64,000 nucleotides of DNA, taken from Planctomycetota bacterium. Lineage in GTDB: Bacteria > Planctomycetota > UBA1135. The stretch covers positions 248,001 through 312,000 of the forward strand of contig SHNF01000009.1 in the NCBI GenBank assembly GCA_004295085.1, read 5' to 3'. The translations under genes and the position numbers were made by a program. The notes beneath the pieces were generated by a model. It worked only from the letters and a program-made list of their open reading frames with translations, was not told where the DNA came from and made no database searches. Below are positions 26,011 through 35,353 of this stretch, in pieces. How positions within the stretch are numbered: the first letter of the stretch is position 1; every line of letters starts with the position of its first letter.

Positions 26011-27234
26011 ATGCCGATCGTGCCCACTCACGCCCCCTCCTTGCGCCTCGCCCGGCGCGCCGCAGCCCTCCAGCCCTCCGCCACCCTGGCCATGGTCGGC
26101 CGGGTGCGCAAGCTCCAGGCCCAGGGAGTCGAGATCCTCAATCTGACCGCCGGGGAGCCGGATTTCACCCCCCCGCCGGTGGTCGAGGAATCCGGCATTC
26201 AGGCGATCCGCCAGGGCAAGGGACGGTATACGGCGGCTGCAGGCACCCCGGAGCTGCGGGCCGCCGCCGCGCAGTGGATCCAGGCCGAGGTGGGCCTCCC
26301 CTATAGCCCGGACGAGGTGGTGGTCACTCCCGGCGCCAAGCTTGCCATTTCGCAGGCGCTGCTGGCACTTGTGGACCCGGGCGAGCGGGTCGTCATCCCC
26401 ATCCCGTCCTGGAACTCCTACGTGGAGATGGTGCGCTTGTGCGAGGGCGAGCCGGTCCTGGTGCCTTGCGGCCCCGACGGCTATCCGCAGGTGGAGGCCC
26501 TCGAGGCGGCATCCCAGGACGGTGCTGTGGCGCTGCTGTTGAACACCCCGTGCAATCCCACGGGGGCGGTCTATCCGGAGAGCCTGCTGCGCGAGATCGG
26601 CGCCTGGGCCCTGGAACGCGAGATCTGGGTCATCTCCGACGAGATCTACGCGGCCCTGACCTACGACGGCACGCGCCACGTGTCGCCGCTGCGCGCGGCC
26701 CCGGGGCTGCGCGAGCAAGGCGTCTGGATCGGCGGGGTCAGCAAGGCTTACTCCATGACCGGCTGGCGCATCGGATTCCTGGCGGCCCCCAGGCCGCTGG
26801 CCACTGCGGTGGCCGACATCCAGAGCCAGCTCGTGAGCTCGCCCAACGGCATCTCCCAGGTGGCGGCGCTCGAGGCCATCCGCCAGGGCGGGGCCGACCG
26901 GGAGCGCATGCGCCAGTCCTTCGAGCGGCGCGCACGCCTGGTGGTGGCCGCGCTGAAGGCCATCCCCGGACTGGAATGCCCGGTCCCGCGCGGGGCCTTC
27001 TACGCCTTCCCGCGGCTGCGCAACTTCCTGGGCAAGACCGATCCCGCGACGGGCCGCACCATCCGCAGCGGGGATGACTTCGTGGAGGTGCTGCTGGAGG
27101 CGGACCGGGTTGCGACCGTGGGCGGATCCGCTTTCGGCGACCCCCAGGCCTTCCGGCTGTCCTTCGCGGCCTCGGAAGACACTTTGCATGAGGCGCTGCG
27201 CCGTCTCGCTGCGCGCCTGCAGGCGCTGCGCTAG
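26011..27234 (+). CDS. aspC: Class I pyridoxal-phosphate aminotransferase (aspartate aminotransferase type)
   Basis: A protein of 407 residues. NLTAGEPDF, GRYTAAAGTPELRAA, NTPCNPTGAVY, SDEIYAALTY and SKAYSMTGWRIGF are the conserved blocks of the 1-beta aspartate aminotransferase group; Lys245 is the expected PLP lysine. The enzyme moves amino groups between aspartate or a related amino acid and 2-oxoglutarate. The start was set at ATG 26011, because the family begins near LRLARRAAALQPSATLAM. A TACAAT hexamer about 45 bases upstream may be its -10. The stop lies 11 bases from the convergent gene. Exact substrate is uncertain. Confidence 0.92.
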   Translation: MPIVPTHAPSLRLARRAAALQPSATLAMVGRVRKLQAQGVEILNLTAGEPDFTPPPVVEESGIQAIRQGKGRYTAAAGTPELRAAAAQWIQAEVGLPYSPDEVVVTPGAKLAISQALLALVDPGERVVIPIPSWNSYVEMVRLCEGEPVLVPCGPDGYPQVEALEAASQDGAVALLLNTPCNPTGAVYPESLLREIGAWALEREIWVISDEIYAALTYDGTRHVSPLRAAPGLREQGVWIGGVSKAYSMTGWRIGFLAAPRPLATAVADIQSQLVSSPNGISQVAALEAIRQGGADRERMRQSFERRARLVVAALKAIPGLECPVPRGAFYAFPRLRNFLGKTDPATGRTIRSGDDFVEVLLEADRVATVGGSAFGDPQAFRLSFAASEDTLHEALRRLAARLQALR

Positions 27235-27245
27235 AGCGATGCCGC

Positions 27246-28091
27246 CTAGTTCATCACGAACGGGTAACCCCGATTCTCCAGGGTGACCACCCAGCTCAGC
27301 TTCCCGGCGGGCACGTCCTGCAGGAAGGTGAGCACGTCCGGGCAGGCCATGGTCTTCTTGCCGCGGTCGAGAGCCAGGAAGGCGTCCACGTCGCGCAAGT
27401 AGACGTCCAGCACGAGGAAGCGACCGCGGTTGCTGGCCCGAGCCAGGTCCAGCTTCCCGGTGGCCTGCTGGGCCAGGGCCTGGACGTCCGCGTCCTCCTT
27501 GGCCTGCAGCTCCAGCTCCTGGTGGTAGAAGCCGACCTTGAGCTTGCGGTCGCGGACCTCGTCCACGAGCTTCTCGGCAGCCAGCTTGGGCTCGTGGAAC
27601 ACCCACAGCAGGCTCTCCTTCCCGTCCTGGTAGAACGCCCAGACCCTCCTCTCGCTGCGGTCCAGGTCGCGCATACCGCGCAGCACGTCCGAGTCCGACT
27701 GGCCGCCGAGCACGGAGAGCGCCGTAGCCCGCAAGGGCTGTGCCGCGTAACCCTTTTCCTTGAAAGGTTTTACCAGGCGCTTTCCGAGGTTGACCGGGTC
27801 ATCCGTGCGCACGGCCCAGACCAGCCGGCTCTTGTCGGAGGAGCTGCGGATCGGCGACCCGACCAGGACCAGGCCGAGCTCGTCGCCGGCCAGGGCCCGG
27901 AATCGGACCTCGGCGTCGCCGGCGAAGTCGCCGCTGAAGCCGAGGAAGACCAGGGACTCGGTAGCCACCAGGGGCAACGTGTCACGGTCGCCGAGGGGCA
28001 CAACCGCGGCAGGACCTGACACGCCGGAACCGTAGACGGCCCCTGCGAGGACGAGGGTGAGGAGCAGCACCTTGGGACCTTGGAGCGTCAT
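27246..28091 (-). CDS. Exported protein of unknown function
   Basis: A protein of 281 residues with a signal peptide (hydrophobic 8-20, cleavage likely near GSG). The mature protein is a mixed alpha/beta domain without cysteine clusters or recognisable catalytic motifs. It repeatedly alternates charged helices with short strands such as SRLVWAVRTDDP. It converges on the aminotransferase with an 11-base gap and lies 117 bases downstream of the HD-domain gene on the same strand. No family is recognised. Confidence 0.72.
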   Translation of the reverse strand: MTLQGPKVLLLTLVLAGAVYGSGVSGPAAVVPLGDRDTLPLVATESLVFLGFSGDFAGDAEVRFRALAGDELGLVLVGSPIRSSSDKSRLVWAVRTDDPVNLGKRLVKPFKEKGYAAQPLRATALSVLGGQSDSDVLRGMRDLDRSERRVWAFYQDGKESLLWVFHEPKLAAEKLVDEVRDRKLKVGFYHQELELQAKEDADVQALAQQATGKLDLARASNRGRFLVLDVYLRDVDAFLALDRGKKTMACPDVLTFLQDVPAGKLSWVVTLENRGYPFVMN

Positions 28092-28208
28092 GAGCCGAGC
28101 GCGCGACCCTATCTTGGATGCCGAGCCGCGAGTGGGGGATCACCCAGCTCTGGACAAAGCGTCTCTATCACACCGGTCACAAGACGTTTCCAGAAAACTT
28201 GGCCAGGT

Positions 28209-29597
28209 CTAGACCAACGGGTCGCCTTCCGCGGCTGCCAGGACGTTCTCCGCTCCTGGGAACTCCTCCAAGCACAGCCGGCGGAGCGCAGCGAGCGCCC
28301 TGGGATCCTCGCTCAGGGCAAATACGTAGAATTTCCACAGCCTCTGGTAGGCCTGCTCCAGGTCCCCGAGCCGGGGCACTGCGTCCCGGAAGCAGCTGAG
28401 CGGGGCCAGGTCGGCAGCACCCGGCCAGCGGACCAACAGGCTGGCCTGCTTGAGCTGCATGTGCCCGGCGGGGCAGTACACCAGTACCGGCACGTCCTGG
28501 CCCGCGGCGAAGCGCACGGCTTCGCCTAGGCGCTCCTCCACCTTGCGCCGCTCCTGCGCGCTGCCCGCCCCGAAGAAGCGGCGGATCAACTCCGGCTGCA
28601 GCGCGGCGTTGGCGTACTGGGGATAGACCGCCACGCGCTTGGGCAGGCGCCGCGCGCGGAACGCGTCCACGTACAGGCGCAGGCGGCGGCGCAGCGCCGG
28701 ATCCGGGATGCGCGCCCGGTCCAGGAGGTCCACCAGGCCGGCGTCGGTGGCCCGCTGCAGGCCGTCCAGGTCCACCGCCCCGGCCAGCAGCGCGATCTCC
28801 ACGGCCTTGGCCATCAGCGCGCCTGCGGCGATCTTGGCGTGGTGGTAGTAGACGCGCTCGCTGAAGTAATAACGCGCCTCCAGGCAGCGCACGACCTCGC
28901 TGAGCGCCGCCTCGCGCAGGTAGCCGCGGCTGGTGAGGTCCACGTACAGACGCTGCGTGCGCCGCTCCACGCGGAACATGCTGAAGATGCGCGGGTCCAC
29001 CGGGATGTGCAGTCCGGTGAACAACGCGTCGCGCTGCAGATAGTCCAGCAGGTCGGCGTCGATGGTGCCCGACACCAGCTCCTTCCAGCTCGCCGGCGGC
29101 TGCGGGCCGGACTTCGCGGACTCGGGCGCGAGCACCGCCAGCACTTCGCCGGCGACTCCGGTGGCCGCGAGCGCCTTGCCCAGGGCGGTCCGGCCCGAGA
29201 ACAGGCGCTCGTAGCGCGCCGCCGTGTCGTGGCGCGGCAGCAGTCCGGTCTGGTCCTCGATGTTGTGCCCGAAGGGCAGGTGCGTGGCGTCGTGCACCAG
29301 CGCCGCCAGGCGCAGGATCCGTACCTCGTGGTCGTCGTAGCCGCCGAGCGCGCCGCCGCCTTCGCGGTCGCGCGCCGCGTTGATCTCGGAGGTGAGCCGG
29401 CCCACCAGGTGCGCCGTGCCCACGGAATGCTCGAAGCGCGTGTGCTGAGCGCCTGGATACACGAGGTACGCCGCGCCGAGCTGGCGCACGTTGCGCAGGC
29501 GCTGCATCTCCGGCGTGTCCAGCACGCGCAGCTCCTCGCCGGTGACGGGGATGTCCCCGTGCACGGGGTCGCGCACGAGGTGCTCGTAGCGCAGCAT
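28209..29597 (-). CDS. HD-domain phosphohydrolase (dNTPase/SAMHD1-like)
   Basis: A protein of 462 residues. The N-terminal half has the HD-superfamily metal site: His57 in HTRFEHSVGT, His102-Asp103 in VHDATHLPFGH and a downstream Asp near 185 in DADLLDYLQRD. This arrangement, with the opening RDPVHGDIPVT, matches the SAMHD1/YdhJ-like group that cleaves nucleoside triphosphates. The C-terminal half is helical. Its ATG overlaps the rluB stop (TGATG), so it is the third gene of a manA-rluB-HD unit. Substrate is unproven. Confidence 0.87.
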   Translation of the reverse strand: MLRYEHLVRDPVHGDIPVTGEELRVLDTPEMQRLRNVRQLGAAYLVYPGAQHTRFEHSVGTAHLVGRLTSEINAARDREGGGALGGYDDHEVRILRLAALVHDATHLPFGHNIEDQTGLLPRHDTAARYERLFSGRTALGKALAATGVAGEVLAVLAPESAKSGPQPPASWKELVSGTIDADLLDYLQRDALFTGLHIPVDPRIFSMFRVERRTQRLYVDLTSRGYLREAALSEVVRCLEARYYFSERVYYHHAKIAAGALMAKAVEIALLAGAVDLDGLQRATDAGLVDLLDRARIPDPALRRRLRLYVDAFRARRLPKRVAVYPQYANAALQPELIRRFFGAGSAQERRKVEERLGEAVRFAAGQDVPVLVYCPAGHMQLKQASLLVRWPGAADLAPLSCFRDAVPRLGDLEQAYQRLWKFYVFALSEDPRALAALRRLCLEEFPGAENVLAAAEGDPLV

Positions 29598-30370
29598 CAG
29601 GATCTGCGGCGCGGGCGCGCCCGGGAACGCTCTTCCGCGCCGCCCTGCGCCAGGGCGACCAGGGCCTCGCGCTCTTCCTCGCGCAACGGGCGCAGCGTGC
29701 CGCGGCGCACGCCGGTGAGGCCCACGGGTCCGATGCGCACGCGCTTCAGGTTGCGCACCTTGTGGCCGAGCTTGGCGAAGATGCGCCGGATCTCGCGGTT
29801 GATGCCCTCGCGCACCATGACTTCCAGCGTGGTGTTGTCGTGGCTCTTGTGCAGCACGCGCACCCGGTTGGGCACGATCCTGCCCTCGGCCAGCCGCACG
29901 CCTTCGCGCAGCCCCGCCAGATCCTCCGTGGTCACCTGGCCGGCCACCTTCACCACGTAGGTGCGCGGCACGCGGTAGCGCGGGTGCGCGATGAGGTTGG
30001 CGAAGTCGCCGTCATTGGTCAACAGCAGCAGCCCCTCGGAGTCCTCGTCCAGCCGGCCGATCGAATACACGCGCGTGCGCACGAGCGGCTCCACCAGGTC
30101 GCGCACCCGCGTCCGGTTCTCGCGCGGGTCGTCGGTGCACAGCACGCCCTTGGGCTTGTTGAAGGCGAAGTACAGCTTGCGCACGTCGCGCACGGCCTCG
30201 CCGTTGACCGTGACCTTGTCGCCCGGCTGCACGCGCACGCCCAGCTCGGTCACGGGGGCGCCGTTGATGGCCACGGCGCCGCTCTCGATCAGTGCGTCGG
30301 CCTTGCGCCGCGATGCGACGCCCCGCTCCGCCAACCAACGGTTCAGGCGGACGCCTGCGGCCGCGCCCAT
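29597..30370 (-). CDS. Pseudouridine synthase of the RluB/RsuA family
   Basis: A protein of 257 residues from ATG 30370. An S4 RNA-binding domain (about 8-60: RLNRWLAERGVASRRKAD) precedes the synthase domain. GRLDEDSEGLLLLTND (105-120) holds catalytic Asp108. EGINREIRRIF and VRNLKRVRIGPV are further RsuA-family blocks. The length and S4 domain favour RluB (23S rRNA 2605) over RsuA. Its start overlaps the manA stop and its stop overlaps the start of the HD gene. The C-terminus is basic. Confidence 0.92.
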   Translation of the reverse strand: MGAAAGVRLNRWLAERGVASRRKADALIESGAVAINGAPVTELGVRVQPGDKVTVNGEAVRDVRKLYFAFNKPKGVLCTDDPRENRTRVRDLVEPLVRTRVYSIGRLDEDSEGLLLLTNDGDFANLIAHPRYRVPRTYVVKVAGQVTTEDLAGLREGVRLAEGRIVPNRVRVLHKSHDNTTLEVMVREGINREIRRIFAKLGHKVRNLKRVRIGPVGLTGVRRGTLRPLREEEREALVALAQGGAEERSRARPRRRS

Positions 30371-31365
30371 CAGGCGGCGATCCCTTCCAGCAGCTCGAGG
30401 CCGGCCGGTCCGGACCGGATCTCGACAACGTCGAGGGTCCCCGGCAGCAGGCACGTGTCTCCGAACGCGACCGCGCGCCCGGCGATGGCGCCGCTGCCCT
30501 GCACGACCGTGAGCACGCGCGCCAGGCCCTGCGGGCGGTGCACCGCCGTCCCGCCCACCTGGAGCAGCCGCAGCCGGAAGTAGCCGGAATCCACGAGGTC
30601 CGCGGCCGCGGAGCCGTTGCGCGCCGTGTCCGGCTCCGCCGGAAAGCGCGCGCGCACCACCTTGCCGGGGCCCAGGCCATAATCCACGACGCGCAGCGAA
30701 TCCGCCAAGTGCAGATCGCGCAGCGGCTCGCCGTTGTCCTTCTTCCGATCCCAGTCATACATGCGGAAGGTGACGTCGGAGGTCTGCTGCACCTCGGCCA
30801 GCGTGATCCCGGCGCCGATGGCGTGGGTCATTCCGGCGGGCACGAGCACGCAGTCGCCCGGTCGCACCTGCAGGCGCTGCAAGTGTCGCTCCACGCGGGC
30901 GTCGCCGGCCTCCGGCTCGAACGCCGCGCGCGTGGTCCCGGGCTTCAGCCCGCAGATCAGCTCCGCGCCCTCCTCCACGTCCAGGACGTACCAGGCCTCG
31001 GTCTTGCCGACGCCGGTCGGAGACGATGGCCCGTCCGGAGGGTGGACCTGCACGCTCAGGCTCTCCTCGGCCTCGATGAGTTTCACCAGGAGCGGGAAGC
31101 GGCCGCCGGCACCGGGGCGCGAGTCGCCGAGAATCTCGTGACCGCGTTCCTCCATCAGCGTACGCAGAGGGACGCGGTCGAAGCGCCCGCCGCGCACCCG
31201 GGTCACCTGGCCGGGGTAGTCGCTCAGCTCCCAGGATTCGCCGAGTTTCCCCTTCAGGGACTGCCGCGCGTTCAGGCGCTCGGCCAGCGCGGTGCCGCCC
31301 CACACCTTCTCCATGAGGATGCGTTCGAAGAACAGCGGCTCGAGGGGACCGGAGGACGGCGGCAC
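30370..31365 (-). CDS. manA: Mannose-6-phosphate isomerase, type I
   Basis: A protein of 331 residues from a GTG at 31365. This start was preferred to the TTG at 31383 because a TAAACT hexamer ends 8 bases before it. The N-terminal PLFFERILMEKVWGG and the zinc site VQVHPP (Gln106, His108), TEAWYVL (Glu123) and MTHAIGAG (His181) identify type I phosphomannose isomerase, which interconverts mannose-6-P and fructose-6-P. It is the first gene of an overlapping manA-rluB-HD unit and diverges from a large lipoprotein gene. Confidence 0.9.
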   Translation of the reverse strand: MPPSSGPLEPLFFERILMEKVWGGTALAERLNARQSLKGKLGESWELSDYPGQVTRVRGGRFDRVPLRTLMEERGHEILGDSRPGAGGRFPLLVKLIEAEESLSVQVHPPDGPSSPTGVGKTEAWYVLDVEEGAELICGLKPGTTRAAFEPEAGDARVERHLQRLQVRPGDCVLVPAGMTHAIGAGITLAEVQQTSDVTFRMYDWDRKKDNGEPLRDLHLADSLRVVDYGLGPGKVVRARFPAEPDTARNGSAAADLVDSGYFRLRLLQVGGTAVHRPQGLARVLTVVQGSGAIAGRAVAFGDTCLLPGTLDVVEIRSGPAGLELLEGIAA

Positions 31366-31373
31366 GAAGGGCC

Positions 31374-31379
31374 AGTTTA
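31374..31379 (-). promoter_or_regulatory. Candidate -10 hexamer (TAAACT) of manA
   Basis: TAAACT on the minus strand lies 8 bases before the GTG at 31365. If used, the transcript would be leaderless and the TTG at 31383 could not be the start. Confidence 0.4.
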
Positions 31380-31420
31380 ACAACGCCCCGGCGCTCCACG
31401 GTCAGCCCGTACCATGGGCT

Positions 31421-34400
31421 ATGCTCATGCGTGCGGTGCGAGTCCCGGTGCGGGTGCTGCGGGCGCTCGGCGTCGCCCCGGCCGCGCTGGCGGCCGCCTG
31501 CGGCGGCGGGAGCGAGGACACGGGGCAGTCGGGGCCCCGGACCGAGGAGCTGTTCGTCATCGAGAACGACAGGCAGCGCTGCACGGTCACACGCGAATCC
31601 ATATCGGTGGTCGTGGACGGCACGATCCACCACTTCCAGGCGCTGCGGCTGCAGAGCCTGGAGGACCTGACCACGGGCAACAGCATCGACTGCAGCAACG
31701 CGCCGCTGTGGCGCCTGGACCTGCGCTCGCTGGTGGACGTGGATCCCGTGCATTCCCCCGTGCCGTGGGCGCAGTGGAAGCTGGTGCCCGTGCTGAATCC
31801 CGAGCAGAACCTGCCCGACGGCCGCGGCTCGGGCGCCGCCTGGGTGGACCTGACGGCGGCGCCGCCCGCCGCGGTCGAGCTGGAGCAGGACGGCCCGCGC
31901 TCGCTACGTCTCCGGTGGTCCCGCGTGCCGGTGGGCCAGTGGCACCCGGGCAACCGCGGCACCTTCACCGTCCACGTGCGCCTGCGGTATGCCGACGACA
32001 CGGGGCCCTTGCGCTGCAGCATCGACGTGGAGCTGTTCCGCGACGACGTGGGTGCGCTGGACCTGGCCTTGTTCTCCGTGGCCTTTCCCGACCTGCTGCT
32101 CGACGGACTGCCCTTCGGCGCCGAACCCGCCGATTTCCGCGACGACGTGCTGGCGCTCCCCTACAAGCACGGCTTCCTGGTGCCGGACCCGATCTACTGC
32201 CTTGAGGAGGTGGAGATCACCGGCGTGGTGCTCGACAGCTACGCCTTCGACCAGAGCCAGGGCGGCGCGTACTCGGCCCAGTACCCCGGCGAAATGGCGG
32301 CGCCGTTCCTGTTCTACTACGACATGGACGCGTCCGGCGACGCGGAGGAGCCCTGGTTCCACCTGCAGAACGACCGTATCCAGGGTTTCGGAACGCGTCC
32401 CAGCGCGCGCGGCGGCGGCCAGGGACTGTACCTCGCCGCCGAGGATCCGGACCTCAACATGAAGCGCGTGGTCTTCGAGCCGGTCGACGGCCCCGACGGC
32501 ACGCTGCTGCGACTGGGCCTGCGCAGCTTCGTCAACTTCACGCCGGCGCGCCTGGTCGAGCTGAAGCGGAACGGCAACCCGGGTGATCGCTGGCAGGCCT
32601 ACTACCAGGGCCCCGACTCGCTGCACGCGGATCCCAACCCGACTTCCGGCACCGACCTGCACTTCGCCTGGCCGGTGGTCCTGGAAGCGCTGTCCGGCGA
32701 CTGGGTGGACGCAACGCTGCGCCAGCGCGCGTTCCAGGTGGCCGCCAGCCAGGCGTTGTTCCGCCGCAACGACGAGGCCGTGCCGCTGCGCGACCTGCCG
32801 GCCGACGTCCTGCCACCGGTGTACCGCGAGGTGCTCGGCGTCGTCGGCCTGTCCGAGGTCACTGCCGCGGTTCCCGGCGGCGCGCCCGTGCCCCTGGCCC
32901 AGGAAGCCAACGTGCGCGCCTACCTGGACTGGCTGCGCGAGGACTGGACGCGCTATCAGGACATGACGCGCTACCCCGACGCGCCGTGGTACGGCGTGGC
33001 CTTCGGCGAAGGCATCGCGGGGCCGGACGGAGAAGCGGTGCTGGCGATCGGCAGCGACACCGGCAACCTGGATCCCAGGCCCGACCTGCTGCAGTTCCTC
33101 GCGAACCTGCGCGCTCCCGACCCGGGAGCGGGCTGGACGGGGAACGTGCTCGCCATCCAGAACCGCGACTCGGGCACCGTCTTCGAATCCGCGCCCGGTT
33201 CCGCTGACGAGGTGGCGCGGCGCGAAACCGGGCGGCCCGCAATACGCCGCGACCCGCCGGATCCGCTGCCGGAAGACCTGCTGAGCAGCATGGCGCGCCC
33301 GGAACAGCTGCGCAAGCAGCTCGCGCAGGTCGATGACTCGCTGGCGCGCCTGGCCCTGGACGGCTTCGGAGGGCCGGTGCAAGTCGATTGGTACTTCATC
33401 AACGGCCAGTGGGGCCAGGCCAAGCCCGACTACTCGCAGTGGCACCCGCAGTACCTGTCGAACCCGGCGCCCATGCACGGCGTCGGCGGCGGCAACGCCT
33501 GGTTCCAGGGCGTGCGCGACAACCTGGAGGCCATGCTGGGCGCAGGCCTGAGCACGCCGAACCGGAGCCCGCACTTCCTGGTGAGCACGGAGCGCTGCAA
33601 CGACATGCTGCTGTATCGCAACACGCCGCACGGGCATCGCCAGACGCATCCCGTCGCCGTCCTGGAGGACAACGGCGACCTGAACTCCGGCATGATCGCG
33701 CTGGCCGAGCCGGTGCCGATCACCAGCTTCCTCTATCACGACTATGCGGGCATGCGCGGAGTGCCATACAGCTTCAGCCTGTTCTACGGCCTGCCGTACC
33801 GGACCACCCCCCTCGGCCTGGACGATCCACGCTACTTCCGCCAGGACCGGCCGGAGGACCGGGCGCTCGCCACCCAGTTGTCGCTGCACAAGCTGTGCCG
33901 GGAAGCCCTCGGCGCCGGCGTCGTCCCGATCGTGGGCGTGGAGCTGAGCGGCCAGCTCGCCTTCGAGCTGGAGGCCGGCGAGCTCGGCGTGCTCGACAGT
34001 CTCGACGACCGCCTGTCCACCTCGCTGGCCAACCAGGCCACCGCCGGCGCCGATGACCTGGCCAGGGGCGGCTGGGCCGAGGATACGCCTCAGGGCATGG
34101 TGCGCCGGATCATGCGGGCCAGATCCCAGATGCGCCAGTTCCTCCTCTGGGGCCGGCGCGTGCGCGATCCCCGGCCGGAGCGGCCGGAGAACGAGCCGAA
34201 CTGGTGGGCCGAAGACCTGCAGGTGATCCGCCGCGACACGCTGCGCGGCTTCACCTACCGGCGCTACAACAGCCGGCCGTACACCGCCTCCAATCCCGGC
34301 GGCATGCCGCTCGAAGCCCTGGCGATCGGCGCCTGGGCCGACGACGACGCGCGCACCGGCGGGCCGCGCGTCCTGGTGGCCGTGGCCAACCCGGGCCCTC

Positions 34401-34612
34401 ACACCCTCCACTACCAGTTGCGCTTCAGCCCATCCCTTTGGGATCTCCCCGCAGGCGAAACCTACCTACTGGAAGCGCGCAACCTGGATCTCAGCCTCGT
34501 CGCCGGTTCCGACTCCACCTTCGTCTCCTCCTCCAGCGGCGAGAGCCTGCTGCCCGGAACGCCGGAGATCGCGCCCGGCCAGATCCTTTTTTGGCTGTTC
34601 CAGATCCAGTAG
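31421..34612 (+). CDS. Very large lipoprotein of unknown family, possibly carbohydrate-active
   Basis: About 1063 residues from ATG 31421 (ATG 31427 is equally possible). The N-terminus is a basic signal peptide ending LAAAC-GGGSEDTG, typical of lipoproteins with a Gly/Ser linker. The first roughly 400 mature residues look beta-rich. The middle has alternating helix/strand stretches rich in aromatic residues and acids (DWYFINGQWGQ, FLVSTERCND), as in TIM-barrel glycosidases. The last 120 residues look like a small beta-sandwich. I cannot name a family or assign catalytic residues. It stands alone between manA (divergent) and a membrane coiled-coil gene. Confidence 0.75.
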   Translation: MLMRAVRVPVRVLRALGVAPAALAAACGGGSEDTGQSGPRTEELFVIENDRQRCTVTRESISVVVDGTIHHFQALRLQSLEDLTTGNSIDCSNAPLWRLDLRSLVDVDPVHSPVPWAQWKLVPVLNPEQNLPDGRGSGAAWVDLTAAPPAAVELEQDGPRSLRLRWSRVPVGQWHPGNRGTFTVHVRLRYADDTGPLRCSIDVELFRDDVGALDLALFSVAFPDLLLDGLPFGAEPADFRDDVLALPYKHGFLVPDPIYCLEEVEITGVVLDSYAFDQSQGGAYSAQYPGEMAAPFLFYYDMDASGDAEEPWFHLQNDRIQGFGTRPSARGGGQGLYLAAEDPDLNMKRVVFEPVDGPDGTLLRLGLRSFVNFTPARLVELKRNGNPGDRWQAYYQGPDSLHADPNPTSGTDLHFAWPVVLEALSGDWVDATLRQRAFQVAASQALFRRNDEAVPLRDLPADVLPPVYREVLGVVGLSEVTAAVPGGAPVPLAQEANVRAYLDWLREDWTRYQDMTRYPDAPWYGVAFGEGIAGPDGEAVLAIGSDTGNLDPRPDLLQFLANLRAPDPGAGWTGNVLAIQNRDSGTVFESAPGSADEVARRETGRPAIRRDPPDPLPEDLLSSMARPEQLRKQLAQVDDSLARLALDGFGGPVQVDWYFINGQWGQAKPDYSQWHPQYLSNPAPMHGVGGGNAWFQGVRDNLEAMLGAGLSTPNRSPHFLVSTERCNDMLLYRNTPHGHRQTHPVAVLEDNGDLNSGMIALAEPVPITSFLYHDYAGMRGVPYSFSLFYGLPYRTTPLGLDDPRYFRQDRPEDRALATQLSLHKLCREALGAGVVPIVGVELSGQLAFELEAGELGVLDSLDDRLSTSLANQATAGADDLARGGWAEDTPQGMVRRIMRARSQMRQFLLWGRRVRDPRPERPENEPNWWAEDLQVIRRDTLRGFTYRRYNSRPYTASNPGGMPLEALAIGAWADDDARTGGPRVLVAVANPGPHTLHYQLRFSPSLWDLPAGETYLLEARNLDLSLVAGSDSTFVSSSSGESLLPGTPEIAPGQILFWLFQIQ

Positions 34613-34615
34613 CAT
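34610..34615 (+). promoter_or_regulatory. Candidate -10 hexamer (TAGCAT) overlapping the upstream stop codon
   Basis: TAGCAT begins with the stop codon of the lipoprotein gene and lies 9 bases before ATG 34625. It fits the recurrent spacing seen at other starts, but is the kind of match most open to chance. Confidence 0.3.
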
Positions 34616-34624
34616 CGCCCCGGC

Positions 34625-35353
34625 ATGGCCCAGACCCGGCTGCGCGATTGGACGTTGCTGTTGCGCACGCTCGTCCTGGGCGTCTTCGTGGTCCTGCTGG
34701 GCGGCTGGTCGCTGTGGTTCCGCGGCCGCCTCAAGGAGCACGAGCGCCAGCTGGCGGACAAGCAGGAGGAGATCGAGACCCTGCACGGCGAGGTGGCCGA
34801 GCGCGACCGCCGCATCGAGCAGCTCGAGGCCGCCCTGCGCCTGCTCAAGGTGGATCATCGCCTGGCGCGCATCATCGTGCTCGAGCAGACTCCCGACGCC
34901 ACCACTCTCGAGTTCCAGGAGATCGGCGCGGACAACCTCCCGCTGGGCGCCCCCAAGGTCTTCACGCTGCGCGGCGACATCGCCTACGTGGACGCGCTCG
35001 TCATCAAGTTCGATGATTCCCTGGTGGAGGCCGGCGACGCCTTGCGCGGAACCTCCGTGTGCCTGTTCCGCCGCCTCTTCGGCGAGTACCAGCAGCCGAG
35101 CGACGGCTTCCCGCTCGATCCCGTGGGCATGCGCCCCCTGCCCTACTCGGTGGAAGGCGAAGCCAGCCCCCTCGAGAGCGACCTCTGGCGCCGCTTCTGG
35201 GACTACGCCAACGACCCCAGCCTGGCCGAGCAGCACGGCGTGCGCGCGGTGCACGGCGAAGCCCCATACATGGAGCTGCGCCCTGACGCCCGCTACATCG
35301 TCGAGCTGCGCGCCTCCGGCGGCCTGAGCATCCGCCCGGAGCCTAGCCCTTGA
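34625..35353 (+). CDS. Single-pass membrane protein with coiled coil, unknown function
   Basis: A protein of 242 residues. One transmembrane helix (about 11-31) is followed by a heptad-rich, Glu/Arg/Lys-rich coiled coil (about 33-75). A 160-residue soluble beta-rich domain follows with no recognisable motif. The topology suggests an inner-membrane anchored extracytoplasmic protein, like a cell-envelope scaffold. It overlaps the convergent rtcB gene by 11 bases at the 3' ends. No family is recognised. Confidence 0.72.
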   Translation: MAQTRLRDWTLLLRTLVLGVFVVLLGGWSLWFRGRLKEHERQLADKQEEIETLHGEVAERDRRIEQLEAALRLLKVDHRLARIIVLEQTPDATTLEFQEIGADNLPLGAPKVFTLRGDIAYVDALVIKFDDSLVEAGDALRGTSVCLFRRLFGEYQQPSDGFPLDPVGMRPLPYSVEGEASPLESDLWRRFWDYANDPSLAEQHGVRAVHGEAPYMELRPDARYIVELRASGGLSIRPEPSP

